Counted from the stretch's first letter, positions 34,391-49,732 are shown. The stretch: 64,000 bases of DNA from Sinonovacula constricta (GCA_007844125.1 CM017565.1:11280450-11344449); one strand, 5' to 3'. Translations and numbers: made by a program. Notes: a model not told the origin generated them from the letters alone.

Positions 34391-34431
34391 CTTCCATAGT
34401 AATATGATGATGGTTCTTGTCCCTGTTGGGA

Positions 34432-37400
34432 TGTCTTTAAGTGAACATTTCATTAATTCACTGGGAACATAACATCCTATAGGACCAACATGTCTTTAAT
34501 TCACTGGGAACATAACATTCTATAGGACCAACATGTCTTTAACTCACTGGGAACATAACATCCTATAAGACCAACATTTCTTTAATTCACTGGGGACATA
34601 ACATCCTATAAGACCAACATGTCTTTAATTCACTGGGAACATAACATTCTATAGGACCAACATGTCTTTAACTCACTGGGAACATAACATCCTATAAGAC
34701 CAACATTTCTTTAATTCACTGGGAACATAACATCCTATAGGACCAACATGTCTTTAATTCACTGGGAACATAACATCCTATAGGACCAACATGTCTTTAA
34801 TTCACTGGGAACATAACATCCTACACGACCAACATGTCTTTAATACACTGGGAACATAACATCCTATAGGACCAACATGTCTTTAATTCACTGGGAACAT
34901 AACATCATATAGGACCAACATGTCTTTAACTCACTGATAACGTAACATCCTTTAGGACCAACATGTCTTTAATTCACTGGGAACATAACATCCTATAGGA
35001 CCAACATGTCTTTAATTCACTGATAACATAACATCATATAGGACCAACATGTCTTTAACTCACTGATAACATAACATCCTTTAGGACCAACATGTCTTTA
35101 ATTCACTGGGAACATAACATCCTATAGGACCAACATGTCTTTAACTCACTGGGAACATAACATCCTATAGGACCAACATGTCTTTAATACACTGGGAACA
35201 TTACATCCTACAGGACCAACATGTCTTTAATACACAGGGAACATAACATCCTACAGGACCAACATGTCTTTAATACACAGGGAACATAACATCCTACAGG
35301 ACCAACATGTCTTTAATTCACTGGGAACATAACATCCTATAGGACCAACATGTCTTTAATTCACTGGGAACATAACATCATATAGGACCAACATGTCATT
35401 AATACACAGGGAACATAACATCCTATAGAACCAACATGTCTTTAACTCACTGGGAACATAACATCCTATAGGACCAACATGTCTTTAATTCACTGGGAAC
35501 ATAACATCCTATAGAACCAACATGTCTTGAATACACTGGGAACATAACATCCTACAGGACAAACATGTCTTTAATTCACTGGGACCATAACATCCTACAG
35601 GACCAACATGTCTTTAATACACAGGGAACATAACATCCTATAGGACCAACATGTCTTGAATTCACTGGGAACATAACATCCTATAGAACCAACATGTCTT
35701 TAATACACTGGGAACATAACATCCTACAGGACAAACATGTCTTTAATTCACTGGGAACATAACATCCTATAGAACCAACATGTCTTTAATACACTGGGAA
35801 CATAACATCCTATAGGACCAACATGTCTTTAATACACTGGGAACATAACATCCTACAGGACCAACATGTCTTTAATACACTGGGAACATAACATCCTACA
35901 GGACCAACATGTCTTGAATACACTGGGAACATAACATCCTATAGAACCAACATGTCTTTAACTCACTGGGAACATAACATCCTATAGGACCAACATGAGT
36001 TTAATACACAGGGAACATAACATCCTATAGGACCAACATGTCTTTAATTCACTGGGAACATAACATCCTACAGGACCAACATGTCTTTAATACACTGGGA
36101 ACATAACATCCTATAGGACCAACATGTCTTTAATTCACTGGGAACATAACATCCTATAGGACCAACATGTCTTGAATACACTGGGAACATAACATCATAT
36201 AGGACCAACATGTCTTTAATACACTGGGAACATAACATCATATAGGACCAACATGTCTTGAATACACTGGGAACATAACATCATATAGGACCAACATGTC
36301 TTTAATACACTGGGAACATAACATCATATAGGACCAACATGTCTTTAATACACTGGGAACATAACATCATATAGGACCAACATGTCTTTAATACACTGGG
36401 AACATAACATCCTATAGGACCAACATGTCTTTAATTCACTGGGAACATAACATCCTACAGGACCAACATGTCTTTAATACACTGGGAACATAACATCCTA
36501 CAGGACCAACATGTCTTTAATACACAGGGAACATAACATCCTATAGAACCAACATGTCTTTAACTCACTGGGAACATAACATCCTATAGGACCAACATGA
36601 GTTTAATACACAGGGAACATAACATCCTATAGGACCAACATGTCTTTAATTCACTGGGAACATAACATCCTATAGGACCAACATGTCTTTAATACACTGG
36701 GAACATAACATCCTACAGGACCAACATGTCTTTAATACACTGGGAACATAACATCCTACAGGACCAACATGTCTTTAATACACTGGGAACATAACATCCT
36801 ACAGGACCAACATGTCTTTAATACACTGGGAACATAACATCCTACAGGACCAACATGTCTTTAATACACAGGGAACATAACATCCTATAGAACCAACATG
36901 TCTTTAACTCACTGGGAACATAACATCCTATAGGACCAACATGAGTTTAATACACAGGGAACATAACATCCTATAGGACCAACATGTCTTTAATTCACTG
37001 GGAACATAACATCCTATAGGACCAACATGTCTTTAATACACTGGGAACATAACATCCTACAGGACCAACATGTCTTTAATACACATGGAACATAACATCC
37101 TACAGGACCAACATGTCTTTAATACACTGGGAACATAACATCCTACAGGACCAACATGTCTTTAATACACTGGGAACATAACATCCTACAGGACCAACAT
37201 GTCTTGAATACACTGGGAACATAACATCCTACAGGACCAACATGTCTTGAATACACTGGGAACATAACATCCTATAGGACCAACATGTCTTTAATACACT
37301 GGGAACATAACATCCTATAGAACCAACATGTCTTGAATACACTGGGAACATAACATCCTACAGGACCAACATGTCTTTAATACACTGGGAACATAACATC

Positions 37401-40400
37401 CTATAGGACCAACATGTCTTGAATACACTGGGAACATAACATCCTACAGGACCAACATGTCTTTAATTCACTGGGAACATAACATCCTACACGACCAACA
37501 TGTCTTGAATACACTGGGAACATAACATCCTACAGGACCAACATGTCTTTAATTCACTGGGAACATAACATCCTACACGACCAACATGTCTTGAATACAC
37601 TGGGAACATAACATCCTACAGGACCAACATGTCTTTAATACACTGGGAACATAACATCCTATAGGACCAACATGTCTTTAATACACTGGGAACATAACAT
37701 TCTATAGAACCAACATGTCTTGAATACACTGGGAACATAACATCCTACAGGACCAACATGTCTTTAATACACTGGGAACATAACATCCTATAGGACCAAC
37801 ATGTCTTGAATACACTGGGAACATAACATCCTACAGGACCAACATGTCTTGAATACACTGGGAACATAACATCCTACAGGACCAACATGTCTTTAATACA
37901 CTGGGAACATAACATCCTATAGGACCAACATGTCTTGAATACACTGGGAACATAACATCCTACAGGACCAACATGTCTTTAATTCACTGGGAACATAACA
38001 TCCTACAGGACCAACATGTCTTTAATACACTGGAAACATAACATCCTACAGGACCAACATGTCTTTAATTCACTGGGAACATAACATCCTACACGACCAA
38101 CATGTCTTGAATACACTGGGAACATAACATCCTACAGGACCAACATGTCTTGAATACACTGGGAACATAACATCCTACAGGACCAACATGTCTTGAATAC
38201 ACTGGGAACAAAACATCCTACAGGACCAACATGTCTTTAATACACAGGGAACATAACATCCTATAGGACCAACATGTCTTTAACTCACTGGGAACATAAC
38301 ATCCTATAGGACCAACATGTCTTTAACTCACTGGGAACATAACATCCTATAGGACCAACATGTCTTTAATTCACTGGGAACATAACATCCTATAGGACCA
38401 ACATGTCTTTAATTCACTGGGAACATAACATCCTACAGGACTAACATGTCTTTAATTCACTGGGAACATAACATCCTACAGGACCAACATGTCTTTAATT
38501 CACTGGGAACATAACATCCTACAGGGACCAACATGTCTTTAATACACTGGGAACATAACATCATATAGGACCAACATGTCTTTAATTCACTGAGAACATA
38601 ACATCCTATAGGACCAACATGTCTTTAATACACTGGGACCATAACATCCTACAGGACCAACATGTCTTTAATACACTGGGAACATAACATCCTATAGGAC
38701 CAACATGTCTTGAATACACTGGGAACATAACATCCTACAGGACCAACATGTCTTGAATACACTGGGAACATAACATCCTATAGGACCAACATGTCTTTAA
38801 TACACTGGGAACATAACATCCTACAGGACCAACATGTCTTTAATTCACTGGGAACATAACATCCTACAGGACCAACATGTCTTTAATTCACTGGGAACAT
38901 AACATCCTATAGGACCAACATGTCTTTAATACACAGGGAACATAACATCCTACAGGACCAACATGTCTTGAATACACTGGGAACATAACATCCTATAGAA
39001 CCAACATGTCTTTAACTCACTGGGAACATAACATCCTATAGGACCAACATGAGTTTAATACACAGGGAACATAACATCCTATAGGACCAACATGTCTTTA
39101 ATTCACTGGGAACATAACATCCTACAGGACCAACATGTCTTTAATACACTGGGAACATAACATCCTATAGGACCAACATGTCTTTAATTCACTGGGAACA
39201 TAACATCCTATAGGACCAACATGTCTTGAATACACTGGGAACATAACATCATATAGGACCAACATGTCTTTAATACACTGGGAACATAACATCATATAGG
39301 ACCAACATGTCTTGAATACACTGGGAACATAACATCATATAGGACCAACATGTCTTTAATACACTGGGAACATAACATCATATAGGACCAACATGTCTTT
39401 AATACACTGGGAACATAACATCATATAGGACCAACATGTCTTTAATACACTGGGAACATAACATCCTATAGGACCAACATGTCTTTAATTCACTGGGAAC
39501 ATAACATCCTACAGGACCAACATGTCTTTAATACACTGGGAACATAACATCCTACAGGACCAACATGTCTTTAATACACAGGGAACATAACATCCTATAG
39601 AACCAACATGTCTTTAACTCACTGGGAACATAACATCCTATAGGACCAACATGAGTTTAATACACAGGGAACATAACATCCTATAGGACCAACATGTCTT
39701 TAATTCACTGGGAACATAACATCCTATAGGACCAACATGTCTTTAATACACTGGGAACATAACATCCTACAGGACCAACATGTCTTTAATACACTGGGAA
39801 CATAACATCCTACAGGACCAACATGTCTTTAATACACTGGGAACATAACATCCTACAGGACCAACATGTCTTTAATACACTGGGAACATAACATCCTACA
39901 GGACCAACATGTCTTTAATACACTGGGAACATAACATCCTACAGGACCAACATGTCTTTAATACACAGGGAACATAACATCCTATAGAACCAACATGTCT
40001 TTAACTCACTGGGAACATAACATCCTATAGGACCAACATGAGTTTAATACACAGGGAACATAACATCCTATAGGACCAACATGTCTTTAATTCACTGGGA
40101 ACATAACATCCTATAGGACCAACATGTCTTTAATACACTGGGAACATAACATCCTACAGGACCAACATGTCTTTAATACACATGGAACATAACATCCTAC
40201 AGGACCAACATGTCTTTAATACACTGGGAACATAACATCCTACAGGACCAACATGTCTTTAATACACTGGGAACATAACATCCTACAGGACCAACATGTC
40301 TTGAATACACTGGGAACATAACATCCTACAGGACCAACATGTCTTGAATACACTGGGAACATAACATCCTATAGGACCAACATGTCTTTAATACACTGGG

Positions 40401-43400
40401 AACATAACATCCTATAGAACCAACATGTCTTGAATACACTGGGAACATAACATCCTACAGGACCAACATGTCTTTAATACACTGGGAACATAACATCCTA
40501 TAGGACCAACATGTCTTGAATACACTGGGAACATAACATCCTACAGGACCAACATGTCTTTAATTCACTGGGAACATAACATCCTACACGACCAACATGT
40601 CTTGAATACACTGGGAACATAACATCCTACAGGACCAACATGTCTTTAATTCACTGGGAACATAACATCCTACACGACCAACATGTCTTGAATACACTGG
40701 GAACATAACATCCTACAGGACCAACATGTCTTTAATACACTGGGAACATAACATCCTATAGGACCAACATGTCTTTAATACACTGGGAACATAACATTCT
40801 ATAGAACCAACATGTCTTGAATACACTGGGAACATAACATCCTACAGGACCAACATGTCTTTAATACACTGGGAACATAACATCCTATAGGACCAACATG
40901 TCTTGAATACACTGGGAACATAACATCCTACAGGACCAACATGTCTTGAATACACTGGGAACATAACATCCTACAGGACCAACATGTCTTTAATACACTG
41001 GGAACATAACATCCTATAGGACCAACATGTCTTGAATACACTGGGAACATAACATCCTACAGGACCAACATGTCTTTAATTCACTGGGAACATAACATCC
41101 TACAGGACCAACATGTCTTTAATACACTGGAAACATAACATCCTACAGGACCAACATGTCTTTAATTCACTGGGAACATAACATCCTACACGACCAACAT
41201 GTCTTGAATACACTGGGAACATAACATCCTACAGGACCAACATGTCTTGAATACACTGGGAACATAACATCCTACAGGACCAACATGTCTTGAATACACT
41301 GGGAACAAAACATCCTACAGGACCAACATGTCTTTAATACACAGGGAACATAACATCCTATAGGACCAACATGTCTTTAACTCACTGGGAACATAACATC
41401 CTATAGGACCAACATGTCTTTAACTCACTGGGAACATAACATCCTATAGGACCAACATGTCTTTAATTCACTGGGAACATAACATCCTATAGGACCAACA
41501 TGTCTTTAATTCACTGGGAACATAACATCCTACAGGACTAACATGTCTTTAATTCACTGGGAACATAACATCCTACAGGACCAACATGTCTTTAATTCAC
41601 TGGGAACATAACATCCTACAGGACCAACATGTCTTTAATACACTGGGAACATAACATCATATAGGACCAACATGTCTTTAATTCACTGAGAACATAACAT
41701 CCTATAGGACCAACATGTCTTTAATACACTGGGACCATAACATCCTACAGGACCAACATGTCTTTAATACACTGGGAACATAACATCCTATAGGACCAAC
41801 ATGTCTTGAATACACTGGGAACATAACATCCTACAGGACCAACATGTCTTGAATACACTGGGAACATAACATCCTATAGGACCAACATGTCTTTAATACA
41901 CTGGGAACATAACATCCTACAGGACCAACATGTCTTTAATTCACTGGGAACATAACATCCTACAGGACCAACATGTCTTTAATTCACTGGGAACATAACA
42001 TCCTATAGGACCAACATGTCTTTAATACACAGGGAACATAACATTCTACAGGACCAACATGTCTTTAATTCACTGGGAACATAACATCCTACAGGACCAA
42101 CATGTCTTTAATTCACTGGAAACATAACATCCTATAGGACCAACATGTCTTTAATACACTGGGAACATAACATCCTATAGGACCAACATGTCTTTAATAC
42201 ACTGGGAACATAACATCCTACAGGACCAACATGTCTTTTATACACAGGGAACATAACATCCTACAGGACCAACATGTCTTTAATACACAGGGAACATAAC
42301 ATCTTATAGGACCAACATGTCTTTAATACACTGGGAACATAACATCCTACAGGACCAACATGTCTTTAATACACTGGGAACATTACATCCTACCCGACCA
42401 ACATGTCTTTAATTCACTGGGAACATAACATCCTATAGGACCAACATGTCTTTAATACACAGGGAACATAACATCCTACAGGACCAACATGTCTTTAATA
42501 CACTGGGAACATAACATCCTATAGGAACAACATGTCTTGAATACACTGGGAACATAACATCCTACAGGACCAACATGTCTTGAATACACTGGGAACATAA
42601 CATCCTATAGGAACAACATGTCTTGAATACACTGGGAACATAACATCCTACAGGACCAACATGTCTTTAATACACAGGGAACATAACATCCTACAGGACC
42701 AACATGTCTTTAATTCACTGGGAACATAACATCCTACAGGACCAACATGTCTTTAATACACAGGGAACATAACATCCTACAGGACCAACATGTCTTTAAT
42801 TCACTGAGAACATAACATCCTACAGGACCAACATGTCTTTAATACACAGGGAACATAACATCCTACAGGACCAACATGTCTTTAATACACAGGGAACATA
42901 ACATTCTATAGGACCAACATGTCTTTAATTCACTGGAAACATAACATCCTACACGACCAACATGTCTTTAACTCACTGGGAACATAACATCCTACAGGAC
43001 CAACATGTCTTTAATACACAGGGAACATAACATCCTACAGGACCAACATGTCTTTAATTCACTGGGAACATAACATCCTATAGGACCAACATGTCTTTAA
43101 TACACTGGGAACATAACATCCTACACGACCAACATGTCTTGAATACACTGGGAACATAACATCCTACAGGACCAACATGTCTTTAATTCACTGGGAACAT
43201 AACATCCTACAGGACCAACATGTCTTTAATTTACTGGGAACATAACATCCTACAGGACCAACATGTCTTTAACTCACTGGGAACATAACATCCTACAGGA
43301 CCAACATGTCTTTAATACACAGGGAACATAACATCCTACAGGACCAACATGTCTTTAATTCACTGGGAACATAACATCCTATAGGACCAACATGTCTTTA

Positions 43401-46400
43401 ATACACTGGGAACATAACATCCTACACGACCAACATGTCTTGAATACACTGGGAACATAACATCCTACAGGACCAACATGTCTTTAACTCACTGGGAACA
43501 TAACATCCTACAGGACCAACATGTCTTTAATACACAGGGAACATAACATCCTACAGGACCAACATGTCTTTAATTCACTGGGAACATAACATCCTACAGG
43601 ACCAACATGTCTTTAATTTACTGGGAACATAACATCCTATAGGACCAACATGTCATTAATACACAGGGAACATAACATCCTATAGGACCAACATGTCTAA
43701 CTCACTGGGAACATAACATCCTACAGGACTAACATGTCTTTAATACACTGGGAACATAACATCCTATAAGAGTAACATGTCTTTAATACACTGGGAACAT
43801 AACATCCTATAGGACCAACATGTCTTTAATTCACTGGGAACATAACATCCTACAGGACCAATATGTCTTTAATACACTGGGAACATAACATCATATAGGA
43901 CCAACATGTCTTTAATACACTGAGAACATAACATCCTATAGGACCAACATGTCTTTAATACACTGGGAACATAACATCCTACAGGACCAACATGTCTTTA
44001 ATTCACTGGGAACATAACATCCTTTAGGACCAAATGTCTTTAATTTGCTGGGAACATAACATCCTACAGGACCAACATGTCTTTAATACACTGGTAACAT
44101 AACATCCTATAGGACCAACATGTCTTTAATTTACTGGGAACATAACATCATACAGGACCAACATGTCTTTAATACACAAGGAACATAACATCCTATAGGA
44201 CCAACATGTCTTTAATTTGCTGGGAACATAACATCCTACAGGACCAACATGTCTTTAATACACTGGTAACATAAAATCCTATAGGACCAACATGTCTTTA
44301 ATTCACTGGGAACATAACATCCTTTAGGACCAACATGTCTTTAATTTGCTGGGAACATAACATCCTACAGGACCAACATGTCTTTAATACACTGGGAACA
44401 TAACATCCTATATGACCAACATGTCTTTAATTTACTGGGAACATAACATCCTATAGGACCAACATGTCTTTAATTCACTGAGAACATAACATCCTATAGG
44501 ACCAACATGTCTTTAATTCACTGGGAACATAACATCCTACAGGACCAACATGTCTTTAATTCACTGAGAACATAACATCCTATAGGACCAACATGTCTTT
44601 TATTCACTGGGAACATACCATCCTACAGGACCAACATGCCTTTAATTCACTGAGAACATAACATCCTATAGGACCAACATGTCTTTAATTCACTGGGAAC
44701 ATAACATCCTACAGGACCAACATGCCTTTAATTCACTGGGAACATAACATCCTACCCGACCAACATGTCTTTAATTCACTGGGAACATAACATCCTATAG
44801 GACCAACATGTCTTTAATACACAGGGAACATAACATCCTACAGGACCAACATGTCTTTAATACACTGGGAACATAACATCCTATAGGAACAACATGTCTT
44901 GAATACACTGGGAACATAACATCCTACAGGACCAACATGTCTTGAATACACTGGGAACATAACATCCTATAGGAACAACATGTCTTGAATACACTGGGAA
45001 CATAACATCCTACAGGACCAACATGTCTTTAATACACAGGGAACATAACATCCTACAGGACCAACATGTCTTTAATTCACTGGGAACATAACATCCTACA
45101 GGACCAACATGTCTTTAATACACAGGGAACATAACATCCTACAGGACCAACATGTCTTTAATTCACTGAGAACATAACATCCTACAGGACCAACATGTCT
45201 TTAATACACAGGGAACATAACATCCTACAGGACCAACATGTCTTTAATACACAGGGAACATAACATTCTATAGGACCAACATGTCTTTAATTCACTGGAA
45301 ACATAACATCCTACACGACCAACATGTCTTTAACTCACTGGGAACATAACATCCTACAGGACCAACATGTCTTTAATACACAGGGAACATAACATCCTAC
45401 AGGACCAACATGTCTTTAATTCACTGGGAACATAACATCCTATAGGACCAACATGTCTTTAATACACTGGGAACATAACATCCTATAGGACCAACATGTC
45501 ATTAATACACAGGGAACATAACATCCTATAGGACCAACATGTCTAACTCACTGGGAACATAACATCCTACAGGACTAACATGTCTTTAATACACTGGGAA
45601 CATAACATCCTATAAGACCAACATGTCTTTAATACACTGGGAACATAACATCCTATAGGACCAACATGTCTTTAATTCACTGGGAACATAACATCCTACA
45701 GGACCAATATGTCTTTAATACACTGGGAACATAACATCATATAGGACCAACATGTCTTTAATACACTGAGAACATAACATCCTATAGGACCAACATGTCT
45801 TTAATACACTGGGAACATAACATCCTACAGGACCAACATGTCTTTAATTCACTGGGAACATAACATCCTTTAGGACCAAATGTCTTTAATTTGCTGGGAA
45901 CATAACATCCTACAGGACCAACATGTCTTTAATACACTGGTAACATAACATCCTATAGGACCAACATGTCTTTAATTTACTGGGAACATAACATCATACA
46001 GGACCAACATGTCTTTAATACACAAGGAACATAACATCCTATAGGACCAACATGTCTTTAATTTGCTGGGAACATAACATCCTACAGGACCAACATGTCT
46101 TTAATACACTGGTAACATAAAATCCTATAGGACCAACATGTCTTTAATTCACTGGGAACATAACATCCTTTAGGACCAACATGTCTTTAATTTGCTGGGA
46201 ACATAACATCCTACAGGACCAACATGTCTTTAATACACTGGGAACATAACATCCTATATGACCAACATGTCTTTAATTTACTGGGAACATAACATCCTAT
46301 AGGACCAACATGTCTTTAATTCACTGAGAACATAACATCCTATAGGACCAACATGTCTTTAATTCACTGGGAACATAACATCCTACAGGACCAACATGTC

Positions 46401-46972
46401 TTTAATTCACTGAGAACATAACATCCTATAGGACCAACATGTCTTTAATTCACTGGGAACATAACATCCTACAGGACCAACATGCCTTTAATTCACTGAG
46501 AACATAACATCCTATAGGACCAACATGTCTTTAATTCACTGGGAACATAACATCCTACAGGACCAACATGCCTTTAATTCACTGGGAACATAACATCCTA
46601 CAGGACCAACATGTCTTGAATACACTGGGAACATAACATCCTATAGGACCAACATGTCTTTAACTCACTGGGAACATAACATCCTATAGAACCAACATGT
46701 CTTTAATTTACTGGGAACATAACATCATAACAGGACCAACATGTCTTTAATACACAGGGAACATAACATCCTATAAGACCAACATGTCTTTAATTCACTG
46801 GGACCATAACATTCTACAGGACCAACATGTCTTTAATTCACTGGGAACATAACATCCTATAGGACCAACATGTCTTTAATGCACAGGGAACGTAACATCC
46901 TATAGGACCAACATGTCTTTAATACACTGGGAACATAACATCCTATAGGACCAACATGTCTTTATTTCACTG
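34432..46972. repeat. 43-bp satellite-like array, about 292 copies, 12.5 kb
   Basis: The unit is 'atgtctttaattcactggga', 'acataacatcctataggacc', 'aac', with frequent variants (attc/atac, ctgg/cagg, tata/taca, gacc/aacc). It fills nearly all of the 13-kb e13-e14 intron. Rare marker variants (catgagtttaat, cctacccgacc, ccaatatgtc, cacaaggaac, caaatgtctt) show that long blocks were duplicated as a whole (see findings). There is no coding potential, and no spacers as in CRISPR arrays. Confidence 0.98.
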
Positions 46973-47219
46973 TAGGATTAAAAGGGTAACATACAACATG
47001 ATCAGGATCTAGCTACATTGGTAATTTCTTCTTTGAAAAGGCTATTTTAGATTATTTAGATTGGTCACTCTTATTACCAGTATAGAATTTTCTCTATACA
47101 TGTAGTATGGATGTTCTTACAGGACAAGCATGCTTACTGGTGGTTTGATCATAACCTACTGACTAAAGTTTATATTAGATATTATATGTGTCTCTCCATG
47201 GTTACTACAAGAAGCCTAC
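46973..47219 (-). other. Piezo intron e13-e14, unique 5' part
   Basis: Unique sequence between the array and e13, with nothing recognised. Confidence 0.8.
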
Positions 47220-47277
47220 CTGCATCCCAGCCTTGATCAGCAACACAAAGTAACAGTAGCCAATCAGGAAGTTCCAT
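47220..47277 (-). CDS. Piezo: Piezo exon e13 (blade, short)
   Basis: This exon is 58 nt (1 + 19 codons), encoding WNFLIGYCYFVLLIKAGMQ. It is a single hydrophobic helix matching the Piezo1 stretch 'WDCLILYNVTVIISKNML'. The acceptor is TTTATCTAG|A and the donor CAG|GTAGGC. It is separated from e14 by a 13-kb intron occupied by the 43-bp array. Confidence 0.94.
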
Positions 47278-47559
47278 CTAGATAAAGAAAACAAAGTATT
47301 TTCTTTCAAAGACTTTACAAAAAGTAAATTACTTCTCAATTAATGATGAAAGTGATTCTATTCTTATTTAGAATTATTTGTTAAGTATTTTCTAATTTAG
47401 TATTTATATGTCCAATCTTTTAGCCTTTATTATGTTGAACAACTGTTTGAAATGTTCAAGTGCTGAGCTACCATACTTGAAGATTTATTATTAACATTTT
47501 CCTTTGTGGAAGAAAGCATGTGAACTTCCTAAGACCATTATGCCTTTGAAAAAATACTC

Positions 47560-47817
47560 TTCTGAAAGATATATATTGACTCAAGCTCAACACAGCTGTT
47601 GAAAATATAAATACTCATTCTTGATGCAGCTGTCATATATATAAATATTAATGCCTGACACAGCTGTCTTACACATAAATACTCATGCTTGACACAGCTG
47701 TCATATACATACTCACATGACAAAGGTGTCATACATATAAATATTAATGGTCGACAGCTGTCATAAATACTCATGCTCATACTCAAGCCAACAGCTGTCA
47801 TTCATATAAATACTCAC
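47560..47817 (-). repeat. degenerate tandem copies of the e12 donor junction
   Basis: On the minus strand e12 ends CAGCTGTGTCGAGC|GTGAGT followed by ATTTATATGAATGA. The intron then shows about six related units, for example CAGCTGTGTCAAGC|ATGAGT followed by ATTTATG, and CAGCTGTGTCAGGCATTAAT followed by ATTTATAT. Spacing is about 30-45 bp. Copies nearest the exon are not the most similar, so the order of events is unclear. The remainder of this intron (47278-47559) is AT-rich. Confidence 0.75.
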
Positions 47818-48003
47818 GCTCGACACAGCTGACGTAGAGGTTTGATAAGGAATTCCTGGCCAAACCACATGAAGCAGAAGACAGCAATGACATAGCCCAT
47901 GCTAAACATGTTGATTCTGGTTGTGCCAGCAATAAACACCATTGCCATGGTTACCCAGAACATGTACGTAAACACAAAGTTCTTCACAACGTCCAAATAT
48001 GAC
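47818..48003 (-). CDS. Piezo: Piezo exon e12 (blade)
   Basis: This exon is 186 nt (1 + 61 codons + 2). It begins SYLDVVKNFVFTYMFWVTMA and continues MVFIAGTTRINMFSMGYVIA. The Piezo1 equivalent is 'RSYLDMLKVAVFRYLFWLVLVVVFVAGATRISIFGLGYLLACF'. It ends PLRQLCR plus GC. The donor GC|GTGAGT and the adjoining exon end are repeated several times in the downstream intron (47560-47817). Confidence 0.97.
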
Positions 48004-48376
48004 CTGGAAAACAAAGTAGCGAATGTTTTTTTGTTTTGCAAAAAACATGCTTTAGAGTTTATTGCCAGAAGCCTAAAAGTATATCTGAGATAAAAAGATT
48101 ATGCACTCTGCTTAATCAAAATAAATATTAATGAAAGCAATTTATACCAACAACAAAAGTGATTAAAAAAAACAGTTTTGACTTTAAAGTATTTAAGATA
48201 TTAAAATTTATTTAATTGTTCAAAATACAAGTACATAACTAAACAGAATCTTAATTGAATTAAGGCATGGATTATGTCAATTGATTCTGAGTGTAAGCAC
48301 AATATTTTGTTTGATGTTTGCACAGTGTGCAAGTGGTCTTTTTTGCACCAACAAAGTACATCATTTTTCTACTCAC
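48004..48376 (-). other. Piezo intron e11-e12
   Basis: AT-rich intron sequence with nothing recognised. Confidence 0.85.
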
Positions 48377-48653
48377 GAGATCTTGGCAGTGAAGTCCTCA
48401 ACAGGTACCTTCTTCATGGCCTCCACCTCTGGGAGGATATCCTCATTGCTACCACCATCTGGCACATCTTTGTCATTCTCACGCTTTTTCTCCACACGGA
48501 ACACTCGCCACTGTAGACAGACAAACAGCAGCTGGAAAAAGTCAGCCATCAGGAGAGTGGGGCTAGGGCCAAACCTGTAGTCTGGCAGGTACAGCCATCG
48601 CTCCAACTCCATTTTCAGCTCAGACACAATGGTGCCATCATCCCATGGATACA
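48377..48653 (-). CDS. Piezo: Piezo exon e11 (blade, YLPDY motif and cytosolic tail)
   Basis: This is the longest exon in the window: 277 nt (2 + 91 codons + 2). It begins YPWDDGTIVSELKMELERWL, continues YLPDYRFGPSPTLLMADFFQ and LLFVCLQWRVFRVEKKREND, and ends in an acidic DGGSNEDILPEVEAMKK tail. Vertebrate Piezo1 has IDYPWRWSK...KWLYLPDFFRAPN...DFLLLLCASQQWQVF, a clear match. The acceptor is TCCACAG and the donor TC|GTGAGT. Confidence 0.97.
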
Positions 48654-49088
48654 CTGTGGACAGATACAGATCAGATATTTGTTGTCAAGAATAAACAAAT
48701 AAACTTTAAACTTGTAATGAGTTGTGTTTATAATTCCAGCCAAAATCATTTAGCATTGTATGGTTATTTTGCTTGTTTGTAGAACTTTATCTTTGCAAGC
48801 ACAGGCATGGCCTACGTGTACGATTAATGGTTTGCTGAAATCAGACATACTAGTTATAGAATGACAATCTTTGAATGCATGAGATATAGTTGGTCTGCAG
48901 AAGACATTTAATGAATTTAAGGCTAACATCCAGACTGCTCAATCTTAGCTGCAAGTTAACATAAAGCATAAAGTGTATGAAAAAACATCGTTTAAAGACA
49001 GCTTTACAACTATACTCAATCAATAAGCATCTCTACTTCAACCCAGTGATAGATTCTATCTATACACAATGAATACAGGGCAACTTAC
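48654..49088 (-). other. Piezo intron e10-e11
   Basis: Intron sequence with nothing recognised. Confidence 0.85.
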
Positions 49089-49290
49089 ACTGACAGAAGC
49101 CGAGAGGCAGCCCGAGGGTGGCTAGGTACTGTATGGGCAGTAGAACCAGCAGGATGATGGTGTAGATAGGCCAAATACGACCATTCCAGCGCCGACTCAG
49201 GGCCAACATGATACCCAGCAGCAAGGCATAAATCACAGCAAAGACATCTACACGCACACAGATTGTGATGGCACTCATGATGTAGCATAG
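49089..49290 (-). CDS. Piezo: Piezo exon e10 (blade helices)
   Basis: This exon is 202 nt (67 codons + 1). It begins LCYIMSAITICVRVDVFAVI and ends LPIQYLATLGLPLGFCQ. The family equivalent is 'ICFLMAVNVIGQRMNF...LLYQYLLCLGMPPALC'. It has two hydrophobic helices separated by SRRWNGRIWP. The acceptor is TTGCAG|CTA and the donor T|GTAAGT. Confidence 0.96.
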
Positions 49291-49732
49291 CTGCAATAAT
49301 CATCAACTATGTAACACAGCTTAGTTTTTGTTTTGTTGATATGACACAGAGACACATCTTTGACCTTTAGAATTATGTCCAGCTATAAGTGAGGTAGGAA
49401 GACCTTGACAAATATCTGCAGGCAAACTTGAAGGCCTACCCCCATAAAAAGTTCTTACCATGACATGAACCCAAACAGTAAGGGTCCATGGAGTCAAAGA
49501 AGTTACAAATCAACAGATGCTCATGTAATGAAACTATAGAAAGTAACAAAGTCTACAGATAACCTATGTGCAATTTCTAGGTTCAGTTCTTTTTCTAAAC
49601 AATTCAACGTGTATGGACAGGTTGATTTATTCTTTTTGGTTTGGTCACCATACATGATATTCTTATACAAGATAATGTATTCCTTTAATTGTATTTTACT
49701 TTGTTAAAGTAGCCTCTGTAAAACCACCTTAC
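49291..49732 (-). other. Piezo intron e9-e10
   Basis: Intron sequence with nothing recognised. Confidence 0.85.

Noticed and set aside
34432..46972. CRISPR-like regular repeats (also the 41-bp and 67-bp arrays)
   Set aside because: Units are contiguous with no unique spacers and lie in introns of a eukaryotic gene with no cas genes. They are tandem satellites.
47899..48580. Plus-strand frames of 64-99 codons over e11 and e12
   Set aside because: They are antisense shadows of conserved Piezo exons.
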